Origin: Acidobacteriota bacterium
GTDB taxonomy: Bacteria > Acidobacteriota > Vicinamibacteria > Fen-336
Length of the DNA stretch: 32,306 bases
Direction of reading: 5' to 3'
Assembly: GCA_003223555.1 (NCBI GenBank)
Contig: QHVM01000049.1
Coordinates: 20,019-52,324 of the forward strand
Shown: one piece after another, positions 17,182 to 23,843 of the stretch
Position numbering within the stretch: the first letter of the stretch is position 1
How the letters are laid out: every line of letters begins with the position of its first letter
Position numbers and translations under genes: made by a program
Notes under the pieces: generated by a model
Databases searched by the model: none
Seen by the model: only the letters and a program-made list of their open reading frames with translations
Told to the model about the DNA's origin: nothing

Positions 17182-17913
17182 ATGGCCGCCGCCCAGCCGC
17201 AGACCGCGCCCCGCGCCGAAGCTCCCGCCTTCAAGAAGTCCGTGGCCCGGGAGTACCTCGAGTCGGTCGTGGTGGCGGTGATCCTGGCCCTCTTCATCCG
17301 CACCTTCGTGGTGCAGGCCTTCAAGATCCCCACCGGCTCCATGGAGACCAACCTCCTCATCGGGGACCACCTCCTGGTCAACAAGGTCATCTACTCGCCC
17401 TCCGCCATTCCGTTCGAGGACCGGCTCCTGGCCAAGAAGCCGGTGCAGCGCGGTCACGTGGTGGTGTTCAAGTTCCCGGAGGATCCTTCCCGCGACTTCA
17501 TCAAGCGCGTCATCGGGCTGCCGGGAGAGACGGTGGAGATACGGGACAAGACGGTCTTCGTCAACGGACGGCCGCTGACTGAGCCCTATGCCCACTTCCT
17601 GGAGCCGCCGCTGCGCCGCGACGATCCCGAGTACGGCCTGCGCAGCGAGGGGGTGCGGGACAACTGGGGGCCGGAGGTGGTGCCCGCCGGCCAGCTGTTC
17701 GTGATGGGCGACAACCGCGACAACAGCCGCGACAGCCGCTTCTGGGGCTTCCTTCCCCGCGACCAGGTCAAGGGCCGGGCGCTGCTCGTGTACTGGTCCT
17801 ACGAGGCCTCGCGGGAGGAGTACCACCGCACCGGTTACCTCGACTGGCTCCGCGACACGCTCTCCGCCTTCGGCAAGACCCGCTGGAGCCGATTCTTCCA
17901 TCTGATCCGCTGA
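17182..17913 (+). CDS. lepB: Signal peptidase I
   Basis: 243 residues. Signal peptidase I removes N-terminal signal peptides from exported proteins at the outer face of the inner membrane. One membrane helix (about 26-44) precedes the catalytic Ser53 in IPTGSMETNL (box B) and the catalytic Lys108 in RDFIKRVIGLPGE (box D). Box E is MGDNRDNSRDSRFWG. The region between boxes D and E is moderately long (about 60 residues), as in many non-enterobacterial enzymes. The gene follows lepA by 131 bases and precedes a small membrane protein by 16 bases. Confidence 0.97.
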   Translation: MAAAQPQTAPRAEAPAFKKSVAREYLESVVVAVILALFIRTFVVQAFKIPTGSMETNLLIGDHLLVNKVIYSPSAIPFEDRLLAKKPVQRGHVVVFKFPEDPSRDFIKRVIGLPGETVEIRDKTVFVNGRPLTEPYAHFLEPPLRRDDPEYGLRSEGVRDNWGPEVVPAGQLFVMGDNRDNSRDSRFWGFLPRDQVKGRALLVYWSYEASREEYHRTGYLDWLRDTLSAFGKTRWSRFFHLIR

Positions 17914-17929
17914 GGCCTGGAGGAGCGCG

Positions 17930-18298
17930 ATGAGAGCCGGAAACGAAAAGGGCGAGGGCCGGATGGGGACCGTGGTCGGCCTGCTGTTCTTCGTGGCCGT
18001 GGTGCTCGCCATCTGGAACCTCGCTCCGCCCTTCTGGGCCGATTACAACTTCAAGGACAAGCTCAACGAGTTCGCGCGGGTCGGGCGCCACAAGAGCGAC
18101 GACGAGATCCTGCGCATGATCATGCGCGAGGTGAGCGACAACCACCTCGAAGGCTACATCACCGGCAACACTTGCAAGATCAACACCATGGAGACGCGGC
18201 GCGTGATCCGGTGCGAGTACGACCGCACGGTGGACATCCTCCCCGGCTTCAAGCACACGTTCCATTTCAAGGACGAGGCGGACCAGCCCGTTCTCTAA
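17930..18298 (+). CDS. Small single-pass membrane protein, DUF4845-like
   Basis: 122 residues with one membrane helix near 13-31 (GTVVGLLFFVAVVLAIWNL) and an extracytoplasmic domain of about 90 residues. The pattern of a short basic N-terminus, one helix and a soluble tail (EFARVGRHKSDDEILRMI, then VIRCEYDRTVDILPGFKH) resembles the DUF4845 proteins often encoded next to lepB. Function unknown. The ATG at 17930 is preceded by GGAGGAGCG. It shares the lepB transcript and is followed by a terminator hairpin. Confidence 0.8.
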   Translation: MRAGNEKGEGRMGTVVGLLFFVAVVLAIWNLAPPFWADYNFKDKLNEFARVGRHKSDDEILRMIMREVSDNHLEGYITGNTCKINTMETRRVIRCEYDRTVDILPGFKHTFHFKDEADQPVL

Positions 18299-18330
18299 CG
18301 CGCCTTCGCACTCCCCCCCCAGGTCGCTCC

Positions 18331-18360
18331 GCGCCCGCGTGGATCGGGCGCTTTCGTTTT
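18331..18360 (+). terminator. Intrinsic terminator-like hairpin after the lepA-lepB cluster
   Basis: GCGCCCG (18331-18337) pairs with CGGGCGC (18345-18351) around a 7-base loop, followed by TTTCGTTTT (18352-18360). It lies 33 bases after the stop of the small membrane protein and faces the convergent receiver gene. The preceding CTCCCCCCCCAGGTCGCTCC matches the lead-in of the REP-like palindrome at 8950, so it may be a REP-like copy serving as a terminator. Confidence 0.6.
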
Positions 18361-18380
18361 CGAAGTCGATGCCTGCGCGG

Positions 18381-18758
18381 CTAGGCCGGAGACGCCAGCA
18401 GGGCGAACACGACCCGCGCCACGTCGGAGAGCGCCTGCGGCTTCTGCAGGAAGGCATCGGCCCCCAGCCGGCGCGCCTCGCCGACGACCTCGGGCGTCGC
18501 GTAGCCGGTGAAGATCACGACCCGGGTCCGGGGGAAGCGCTCCCGCACCAGCGCGAGCAGGTCCAGGCCGTCCGCCTCCCGGATCGGATGGAGCCGCAGG
18601 TCGGCGATCATCAGCGAGTACGAGCCCGCGTCGAGGAAGGACTCGGCCTCCTCTCGCCCGCGGGCGACGTCGACCTGGTGGCCGTAGGTCTCGAAGTACT
18701 CCTTCATGGTGACGACGATTCCCTCTTCGTCGTCCACGATCAGGAGGCGATGGCCCAC
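18381..18758 (-). CDS. Single-domain response regulator
   Basis: 125 residues, receiver domain only. The acidic pair is Asp9-Asp10 (LLIVDDEEG), the phosphoacceptor is Asp53 in LMIADLRLHP, and the switch residues are in VVIFTGYATPEV and the conserved Lys of FLQKP. There is no DNA-binding or enzymatic output domain. The start is GTG at 18758, 4 bases after the stop of the cyclodeaminase-like gene, which implies one transcript with that gene and the acyl-CoA dehydrogenase. No histidine kinase is adjacent, so its partner is unknown. Confidence 0.9.
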   Translation of the reverse strand: MGHRLLIVDDEEGIVVTMKEYFETYGHQVDVARGREEAESFLDAGSYSLMIADLRLHPIREADGLDLLALVRERFPRTRVVIFTGYATPEVVGEARRLGADAFLQKPQALSDVARVVFALLASPA

Positions 18759-18762
18759 GCGC

Positions 18763-19395
18763 TCAACGACCCCCGCCGGAACCGGCCCCTCCCGGGGCCA
18801 GGCCGAGCCCGCCGAGCATCACGGCCGCCGCACCTTCCAGCGATTCGATCCACGATCCGATCTCCGAAGCGCGGGCCGACTCGCCGAGGTTGATCCGCAC
18901 GTTTTCCGCCGCCCCTTTGAGCCCGGCCCAGGCCAGCGCCGCCGCCGTGCGGGCGTCGCTCACCGCGTTGGAATTGCCGCTCTCCGCCGCCACCTGCGCT
19001 GCCGCCAGCACCGTCAGGCACATCTCGGCCGTGCGCATGGGGACGTCAGTGGCGACCGAGACCGCCGCCTCGACCGCGCGCTTGCGTGACGCCTCATCCT
19101 CGTCCGTCGCCTTCGGCAGGCGGTAGGCCGCGACCACGGCGTCGTAGGCCGCGCTGTCCTCGTCCACCAGCCGGCGGAGCTGATCGCCCGCGGCGCGCGC
19201 GTCGGCCAGGGCCCCGTCGAGCCGGATCCGTTCGCCCGGCTCGCCAGTACGGGTCTTCGGCATCCCGCACACCATGGCGACGAGGGCGGCGGCGATGGCT
19301 CCCGCGAGGGCGGCCGCGGAGCCGCCGCCGGGGGTGGGATCGGAGGATGCGAAGCGGTCGAGCAGGTCGGAGGCGCTGAGGGCGAGCAGCGCCAC
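18763..19395 (-). CDS. Cyclodeaminase / methenyl-tetrahydrofolate cyclohydrolase (FchA) family protein
   Basis: 210 residues, the length of the free-standing FchA or the C-terminal half of FTCD. The family hydrolyses 5,10-methenyl-THF or deaminates formimino-THF. Diagnostic motifs are DPTPGGGSAAALAGAIAAAL near 19-38 and AESGNSNAVSDARTAAALAW near 140-160. A Gly-rich tail ends the protein. The start is GTG at 19395, abutting the stop of the acyl-CoA dehydrogenase gene (TGAGTG). Which of the two reactions it catalyses cannot be decided here. The link with acyl-CoA oxidation suggests amino-acid or one-carbon breakdown, by inference. Confidence 0.85.
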   Translation of the reverse strand: MALLALSASDLLDRFASSDPTPGGGSAAALAGAIAAALVAMVCGMPKTRTGEPGERIRLDGALADARAAGDQLRRLVDEDSAAYDAVVAAYRLPKATDEDEASRKRAVEAAVSVATDVPMRTAEMCLTVLAAAQVAAESGNSNAVSDARTAAALAWAGLKGAAENVRINLGESARASEIGSWIESLEGAAAVMLGGLGLAPGGAGSGGGR

Positions 19396-20535
19396 TCAGA
19401 GCTTCCCGAGGAGCTGCTTCGCGATCACCATGAGCTGCATGTTCGTGGTCCCCTCGTAGATCTGGCCGACCTTCTGGTCGCGGAAGTACTTCTCCACCGG
19501 GTACTCCCGCGTGAAGCCGTAGCCGCCGTAGATCTCGATCACCTTCGAGCTGACGTGCTCGGCGGCCCGGGAGGCGACGAGCTTCGCCATGGCCGCTTCC
19601 TTGATGAAGGGAGCGCCGGTGTCGCGCAGCCGGGCCGCGTTGTAGGTGAGGAGGCGGGCGGCCTCCAGCTCGGTGGCCAGCTCGGCGAGCAGGAACTGAA
19701 CGGCCTGGAACTCGGCGATGGGCCGCCCGAACTGGCTCCGCTCCTGCGCGTAGCGCAGGCCGTGCTCGAACGAGCCCTGGGCCACCCCGACCATCTGGGC
19801 CCCGATGCCGATCCGGCCCTCGTTGAGCGTCTCGATGGCGATCTTGTAGCCCTTGCCCACCTCGCCGAGCACGTTTCCCTTGGGCACCCGGCAGCCCTCC
19901 AGCACCAGCTCGCAGGTCGAGGACGCCCGGATGCCGAGCTTGTCCTCCTTCTTGCCGACCTGGAAGCCCCGGTAGCCCCGGGCGGGGTCGACGGTGGCCA
20001 TCACGATGAACAGGTCGGCCTCGGCGGCATTGGTGATCCACAGCTTGCGGCCCGTGAGCTCGTAGTGGTCGCCCTTGTCGGCGGCCCGGCAGGCGAGGGC
20101 GAAGGCGTCCGAGCCGGAGCCGGCCTCGGAGAGGGCGTAGGCCCCCACCCATTCGGAGGCGAGCCGGGGGAAATAGCGGGCCTTCTGCTCGTCGGTGCCC
20201 CACCGGAGCAGGGCGTTGTTGACGAGGGTGTTCTGGACGTCGACGAGCACGGCCAGCGAGGCGTCCACCCGCGCCAGCTCCTCGACGGCGAGGACGGACA
20301 TGAAGAAGGTGGCGGCGGCGCCTCCGGCCGACTCGGGGACCTCGATCCCCATGATCCCCAGCTCGAAGCACTTGTCGATCAGCTCCCGGGGAATGCGGGC
20401 CTCCCTGTCCATCGTGGGCACGAGCGGGCGCACCTCGGCTTCGGCGAAGTCACGTACCTGGTCGCGGAACATCCGCTCGTCCTCGGAGAGGTCGGTGAGG
20501 GGGAGGCTGCGGGCAGGAGCGAGCGTCTCGGGCAT
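19396..20535 (-). CDS. Acyl-CoA dehydrogenase (short/branched-chain type)
   Basis: 379 residues, the typical length. It is an FAD-dependent enzyme making an alpha-beta double bond in acyl-CoA and passing electrons to ETF. N-terminal helical domain, then the middle sheet with YALSEAGSGSDAFAL and LWITNAAEADLFIV (FAD contacts), then a C-terminal helical domain with FGRPIAEFQAVQFLLAE. The catalytic base is probably Glu361 in QIYEGTTNMQL. A GTG lies one codon upstream, but GAGGTG ends 5 bases before the ATG at 20535, so the ATG is preferred. It is the first gene of a minus-strand operon, divergent from argC. Confidence 0.95.
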   Translation of the reverse strand: MPETLAPARSLPLTDLSEDERMFRDQVRDFAEAEVRPLVPTMDREARIPRELIDKCFELGIMGIEVPESAGGAAATFFMSVLAVEELARVDASLAVLVDVQNTLVNNALLRWGTDEQKARYFPRLASEWVGAYALSEAGSGSDAFALACRAADKGDHYELTGRKLWITNAAEADLFIVMATVDPARGYRGFQVGKKEDKLGIRASSTCELVLEGCRVPKGNVLGEVGKGYKIAIETLNEGRIGIGAQMVGVAQGSFEHGLRYAQERSQFGRPIAEFQAVQFLLAELATELEAARLLTYNAARLRDTGAPFIKEAAMAKLVASRAAEHVSSKVIEIYGGYGFTREYPVEKYFRDQKVGQIYEGTTNMQLMVIAKQLLGKL

Positions 20536-20574
20536 CACATCACCTCGGGAACGCCATGCTACCGCTAAAACGCC

Positions 20575-20602
20575 TTGACACCCCGCGGCTTTGTCCTATG
20601 AT
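20575..20602 (+). promoter_or_regulatory. Strong sigma-70-type promoter of the arginine operon
   Basis: TTGACA (20575-20580, perfect) and TATGAT (20597-20602, five of six) are separated by 16 bases. Predicted transcription starts near 20609, just before the leader ORF at 20613. This is the best promoter match in the window and the only clear one in the divergent gap. Confidence 0.8.
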
Positions 20603-20612
20603 CTAGCTTGTG

Positions 20613-20690
20613 ATGCTGGCGTCCCCTGCCGTGCGACCGCGGGTCCGCGCGAGGCGAGGCCCGTCTCTCCGGCGGGGAGCCATGGTCTAG
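20613..20690 (+). CDS. Putative arginine leader peptide (25 residues, 7 Arg)
   Basis: Too short for ordinary gene calling. The ATG at 20613 opens a frame ending TAG at 20688-20690. It encodes a 25-residue peptide with Arg at positions 8, 10, 12, 14, 15, 20 and 21 (core VRPRVRARRGPSLRR). It lies between a strong promoter and an intrinsic terminator just ahead of argC, the layout of a ribosome-mediated attenuator. The start would be only a few bases from the predicted transcript end, so translation would be nearly leaderless. Arg-rich frames are common by chance in GC-rich DNA, so this call rests mainly on context. Confidence 0.5.
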   Translation: MLASPAVRPRVRARRGPSLRRGAMV

Positions 20691-20718
20691 TTCGCGGCGC
20701 CAGTCGAACGGACCTTCC

Positions 20719-20753
20719 GACCCGCTGGATCTGAGCCAGCGGGTCTTTTTATT
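20719..20753 (+). terminator. Intrinsic terminator (attenuator) directly before argC
   Basis: GACCCGCTGG (20719-20728) pairs perfectly with CCAGCGGGTC (20736-20745) around a 7-base loop, followed by TTTTTATTT (20746-20754). It stands between the promoter at 20575 and the argC ATG at 20755, so it must be read through for the operon to be expressed. GCGGGTC at 20639-20645, inside the leader ORF, is complementary to the left arm (20719-20725) and could form a competing helix. Confidence 0.85.
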
Positions 20754-20754
20754 T

Positions 20755-21738
20755 ATGAGCTTCAAGGTCGGCGTTTTCGGGGCGACCGGTTATGCCGGGC
20801 GGGAGATCGTCCGCCTGCTCTCCGTCCACCCCCGGGCGCAGCTCGCCTTCACCACCGGGAGCGGCGAGGGCCACCTGGCCCACGAGGCCGGGCTGCAGCG
20901 CGCGGCCGATGCGTACCTCCTCTCGCTGCCGCACGGCGTCTCGGCCGCCTACGCCGCCCGGCTCCGGCAGTTGCAGCCGCAGGCCGTCGTGGTGGATCTC
21001 TCCGGCGACCTGCGGCTGCCGGACGCCGACTCCTACAAGCAATGGTACGGGCACGACCACCCGGCCGCGTCGCTCCTGGGCGGCGCCCCCTACGGCCTCA
21101 CCGAGCTGTACCGCGAGCGGATCCGCGGCGCGCGTCTCATCGCCAACCCCGGCTGCTATGCCACGAGCGTCCTCCTTCCCCTGGTCCCGCTCGTGAGCCA
21201 GGGGCTGGTGGAGGCCGACGACGTCGTCGTCGACGCCAAGAGCGGGGCCACCGGCGCCGGCCGCACGCCCAAGGAGGATCTGCTCTTCTGCGAGGTGGAC
21301 GAGGACCTCAAGGCCTACTCGCCCGGCCGCAGCCACCGGCACGTCGGGGAGATGGAGGCGGTGCTGGCCGAGCGGACGGGCCGCAAGGTGAGCCTCACGT
21401 TCTGTCCCCATCTGCTGCCCGTGAAGCGCGGCATCCTCTCCGCCCTCTACGTCAGGACACGCGCTTCGGCGGCCGACCTGGCGGGCGGCCTGCGGCAGGC
21501 CTACGACGGCTCGCCGTTCGTCAAGGTCGGCGCGGAGCCGCCGCGGCTGTCGGATGTGGTGGGGACCAACGACTGCCGTCTCTCGGTCCATGCCGCCGCC
21601 CCGGGCCGGGCCGTCGTCTTCTCGGCGCTCGACAACCTCGTGAAGGGAGCGGCGGGCCAGGCGGTGCAGAACCTGAACGTCGCCCTGGGCTGGCCGGAAA
21701 CCGAAGGCCTGCCCACGCTCGACGGGAGTACGCGATGA
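20755..21738 (+). CDS. argC: N-acetyl-gamma-glutamyl-phosphate reductase
   Basis: 327 residues. ArgC reduces N-acetylglutamyl phosphate to the semialdehyde with NADPH, the third step of arginine synthesis. The N-terminal Rossmann motif is VGVFGATGYAGREIVRLL, and the catalytic Cys134 lies in IANPGCYATS. Further family motifs are SGATGAGRTP and HRHVGEMEAVL. The start at 20755 is fixed by the Rossmann fold starting at once. There is no Shine-Dalgarno sequence; the five-T run of the terminator ends 4 bases before the ATG. The stop overlaps the argB start (ATGA). Confidence 0.97.
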   Translation: MSFKVGVFGATGYAGREIVRLLSVHPRAQLAFTTGSGEGHLAHEAGLQRAADAYLLSLPHGVSAAYAARLRQLQPQAVVVDLSGDLRLPDADSYKQWYGHDHPAASLLGGAPYGLTELYRERIRGARLIANPGCYATSVLLPLVPLVSQGLVEADDVVVDAKSGATGAGRTPKEDLLFCEVDEDLKAYSPGRSHRHVGEMEAVLAERTGRKVSLTFCPHLLPVKRGILSALYVRTRASAADLAGGLRQAYDGSPFVKVGAEPPRLSDVVGTNDCRLSVHAAAPGRAVVFSALDNLVKGAAGQAVQNLNVALGWPETEGLPTLDGSTR

Positions 21739-22547
21739 GCCGCCGGCTGTCGCTGGCCCGCGATGGGGGCCCCGTGCGGGTCTACAAGGTCGGCGGACCC
21801 GCGCTCGAAGACCCCGGCCTCATCGCGCCGCTGGCCGAGGAGATCCGCCGGGCGCCGGGGCCGTCGGTGCTCGTCCACGGCGGTGGCCGCCACGTGGACC
21901 GCATGCTGCGGGCCCTGGCCATCGAGTCCCGGTTCATCGCGGGCCGCCGGGAGACCTCTCCCGCCGCCATGGAGGTCGTGGAGATGGTCCTCTCGGGTGT
22001 CGTCAACAAGGACCTGGCCGCGCGCCTCACCCGGGCTGGCCTGCCGGCGGTCGGCATCTCGGGCCGCGACGGCGCCATGATCCGCGCCCGCTTGGAGCCG
22101 GGACTGGGCCGGGTGGGAGTGCCGGTCGAAGCCGATCCGGCGCCGATCCGCGCGTTGTGGGACGCGGGGTTGCTGCCCGTCGTCTCCCCCGTCTCGTGCG
22201 GGCCGGGTGGCGAGTCGGTGAACGTCAACGCCGACGAGGCGGCGCTCGTGCTGGCCCGCGCGCTCGGCGCGGCCGGCCTCGTCTATCTCTCCGACGTCGA
22301 CGGTGTGCGGGTGGGGAACGAGACGGTCGGCGTCCTCGACGCGGCGGCGGCGGGACGCCTGATCGAGGACGGGACGATCGCGGCCGGCATGGCGCTGAAG
22401 GTGCGCATGGCCCTCGAGGCGGCCGGGGTCGGGATCCCGGAGGTCGTGGTGGCCGGCAAGGGCCGCCTCAGCGGAGGCTTCCCGGGCACCCGGATCACCG
22501 CGGGGGTGGAGGCGGCCCGGACCCGGATCCGGCGGGGGGGGCGGTGA
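21735..22547 (+). CDS. argB: Acetylglutamate kinase
   Basis: 270 residues. ArgB phosphorylates N-acetylglutamate using ATP. Amino-acid-kinase motifs are YKVGGPALEDP, LVHGGGRHVDR, ETSPAAMEVVEMVLSGVVNK, VGISGRDGAMIRA and VNVNADEAALVLA, with a C-terminal GTRI. The frame is open far upstream, but the ATG at 21735 overlapping the argC stop is the natural start. The sequence is rather divergent (KVGG in place of KYGG), so a related LysZ-type substrate is not excluded, although the gene order argues for ArgB. No N-terminal extension typical of arginine-sensitive kinases is seen. Confidence 0.92.
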   Translation: MSRRLSLARDGGPVRVYKVGGPALEDPGLIAPLAEEIRRAPGPSVLVHGGGRHVDRMLRALAIESRFIAGRRETSPAAMEVVEMVLSGVVNKDLAARLTRAGLPAVGISGRDGAMIRARLEPGLGRVGVPVEADPAPIRALWDAGLLPVVSPVSCGPGGESVNVNADEAALVLARALGAAGLVYLSDVDGVRVGNETVGVLDAAAAGRLIEDGTIAAGMALKVRMALEAAGVGIPEVVVAGKGRLSGGFPGTRITAGVEAARTRIRRGGR

Positions 22548-23752
22548 GCGCGCTGCTGCCGGTCTACGACCGCGACCTGGTGGTCGTCTCGGGCAAGGGC
22601 GCGCGCGTCACCGACGCCGAGGGAAAGACCTACCTGGACTTCGCGGCCGGGATCGGCGTCAACGGACTCGGCTACGGCGACCGGGAGGTCGTCGCGGCCA
22701 TCCGAAAGCAGGCCGCGAGGCTCCTGCATGCCAGCAACCTCTACTACAGCCAGCCCGTCCGGGACCTGGCCGACCGCCTGGTCACGCTGGCCTTTCCGGC
22801 CAAGGTCTTCTTCTGCAACTCGGGAACCGAGGCGGTCGAGGCGGCGATGAAGTTCGCCCGGCGTATCGGGGGTCCCGCCGGACGCACCGACTTCGTGGCC
22901 TTCGAGCATGCCTTCCACGGCCGCACGCTCGGCGCGTTGTCCATGACGTGGACCGAGAAGTACCGGACGCCCTTCGAGCCGCTGCTGCCCGGCGTGCACT
23001 TCTGCCCCTGGGACGACCTGAAGGCCGCCGCGGCCGCCATCGGGCCCAAGACGGCGGCGGTATTCGTGGAGCCGGTGCAGGGGGAGGGCGGAGTGCGGGT
23101 GGCCCCTCGCGAGTTCCTGCAGGGCCTGGCCGACATCTGCCGCGACCGCGGCGCGCTGCTGGTCTCGGAGGAGGTCCAGTGCGGCCTCGGCCGCACGGGC
23201 AAGCTCTTCGCCTACCAGCACGCCGGCATCCGGCCGGACATCCTCACCCTGGCCAAGCCGCTCGGCGGCGGCCTGCCCCTGGGCGCGGTCCTGATCAAGG
23301 AGGAGCTCGCGCCTGCCATCGCCGTCGGCGACCACGGCAGCACGTTCGGCGGCAACCCGGTGGCGGCGGCGGCGGCCCTGGCCGTCCTCGATCGGCTCAC
23401 CTCGCCGAAGTTCCTGGACAAGGTGGACCAGAAGGGCGTCTTCCTGCGCAAGGGCCTGAACCGGATCGCGCGCAGCTACCCGGCGATCTCGCAGGTGCGC
23501 AGCCAGGGCCTGATGGTGGGGATCGAGCTGGTCTCCAGCGCCATTCCCGTCGTCAAGGGGCTGCGCGAGAAGGGCATCCTGGTCACCCGGGCCGGGGACA
23601 ACGTGGTGCGTCTGCTGCCGCCACTGGTCGTCAAGCGGAAGGACATCCGCGAGTTCCTCGGCGCCCTCGACGCGGTCCTTGCCAGCGGAGCTTGCGCCCC
23701 CCCGGCCCCGCCGGCCGTGATGCTGGAAGGAGGCGGCGGTGCGGTTGCGTAA
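22544..23752 (+). CDS. argD: Acetylornithine aminotransferase
   Basis: 402 residues, PLP-dependent class III aminotransferase making N-acetylornithine. Motifs are GKTYLDFAAGIGVNGLGY, NSGTEAVEAAMKFAR, FEHAFHGRTLGALS, VEPVQGEGGV and the PLP lysine Lys238 in LTLAKPLGGGLPLGA. The start is GTG at 22544, overlapping the argB stop (GTGA). The last 20 or so residues (ACAPPAPPAVMLEGGGGAVA) are low-complexity and overlap the ribosome-binding site and first codons of the truncated acetyltransferase gene. Confidence 0.95.
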   Translation: MSALLPVYDRDLVVVSGKGARVTDAEGKTYLDFAAGIGVNGLGYGDREVVAAIRKQAARLLHASNLYYSQPVRDLADRLVTLAFPAKVFFCNSGTEAVEAAMKFARRIGGPAGRTDFVAFEHAFHGRTLGALSMTWTEKYRTPFEPLLPGVHFCPWDDLKAAAAAIGPKTAAVFVEPVQGEGGVRVAPREFLQGLADICRDRGALLVSEEVQCGLGRTGKLFAYQHAGIRPDILTLAKPLGGGLPLGAVLIKEELAPAIAVGDHGSTFGGNPVAAAAALAVLDRLTSPKFLDKVDQKGVFLRKGLNRIARSYPAISQVRSQGLMVGIELVSSAIPVVKGLREKGILVTRAGDNVVRLLPPLVVKRKDIREFLGALDAVLASGACAPPAPPAVMLEGGGGAVA

Positions 23753-23843
23753 GGCGGCCGCGGCCGACGTGTCCTCGCTGCTCGCCCTCATCAACGGCCG
23801 TTCTCTGCGATCCTGTGCGTTAAAAGGAGAGTCCTGGCAATGA
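23739..23843 (+). pseudogene. Truncated GNAT acetyltransferase, probably a short-type N-acetylglutamate synthase
   Basis: A GTG at 23739 with a perfect AAGGAGG 5 bases upstream opens [19 protein letters not shown], the typical N-terminus of GNAT acetyltransferases and of short argA-type enzymes. After only 20 or so codons the frame runs into the CGCAGAGG-family element end and stops at 23841-23843, overlapping the argG start. The acetyl-CoA site is missing, so the product cannot be active. Its position between argD and argG supports an argA origin, by inference. Confidence 0.7.
23800..23827. repeat. Half copy (right end only) of the CGCAGAGG inverted-repeat element
   Basis: GTTCTCTGCGATCCTGTGCG followed by TTAAAAGG matches the right arm of copies E1-E3 with a few changes. 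The matching left arm is absent upstream; instead the truncated GNAT frame joins it directly. The end sequence AAAAGGAG is the apparent ribosome-binding site of argG. Confidence 0.7.

Noticed and set aside
20609-20753. T-box riboswitch upstream of argC
   Set aside because: The leader before the terminator is only about 110 bases, too short for stem I, and no AGGGTGGNACCGCG-like T-box sequence is present. A peptide attenuator fits better.
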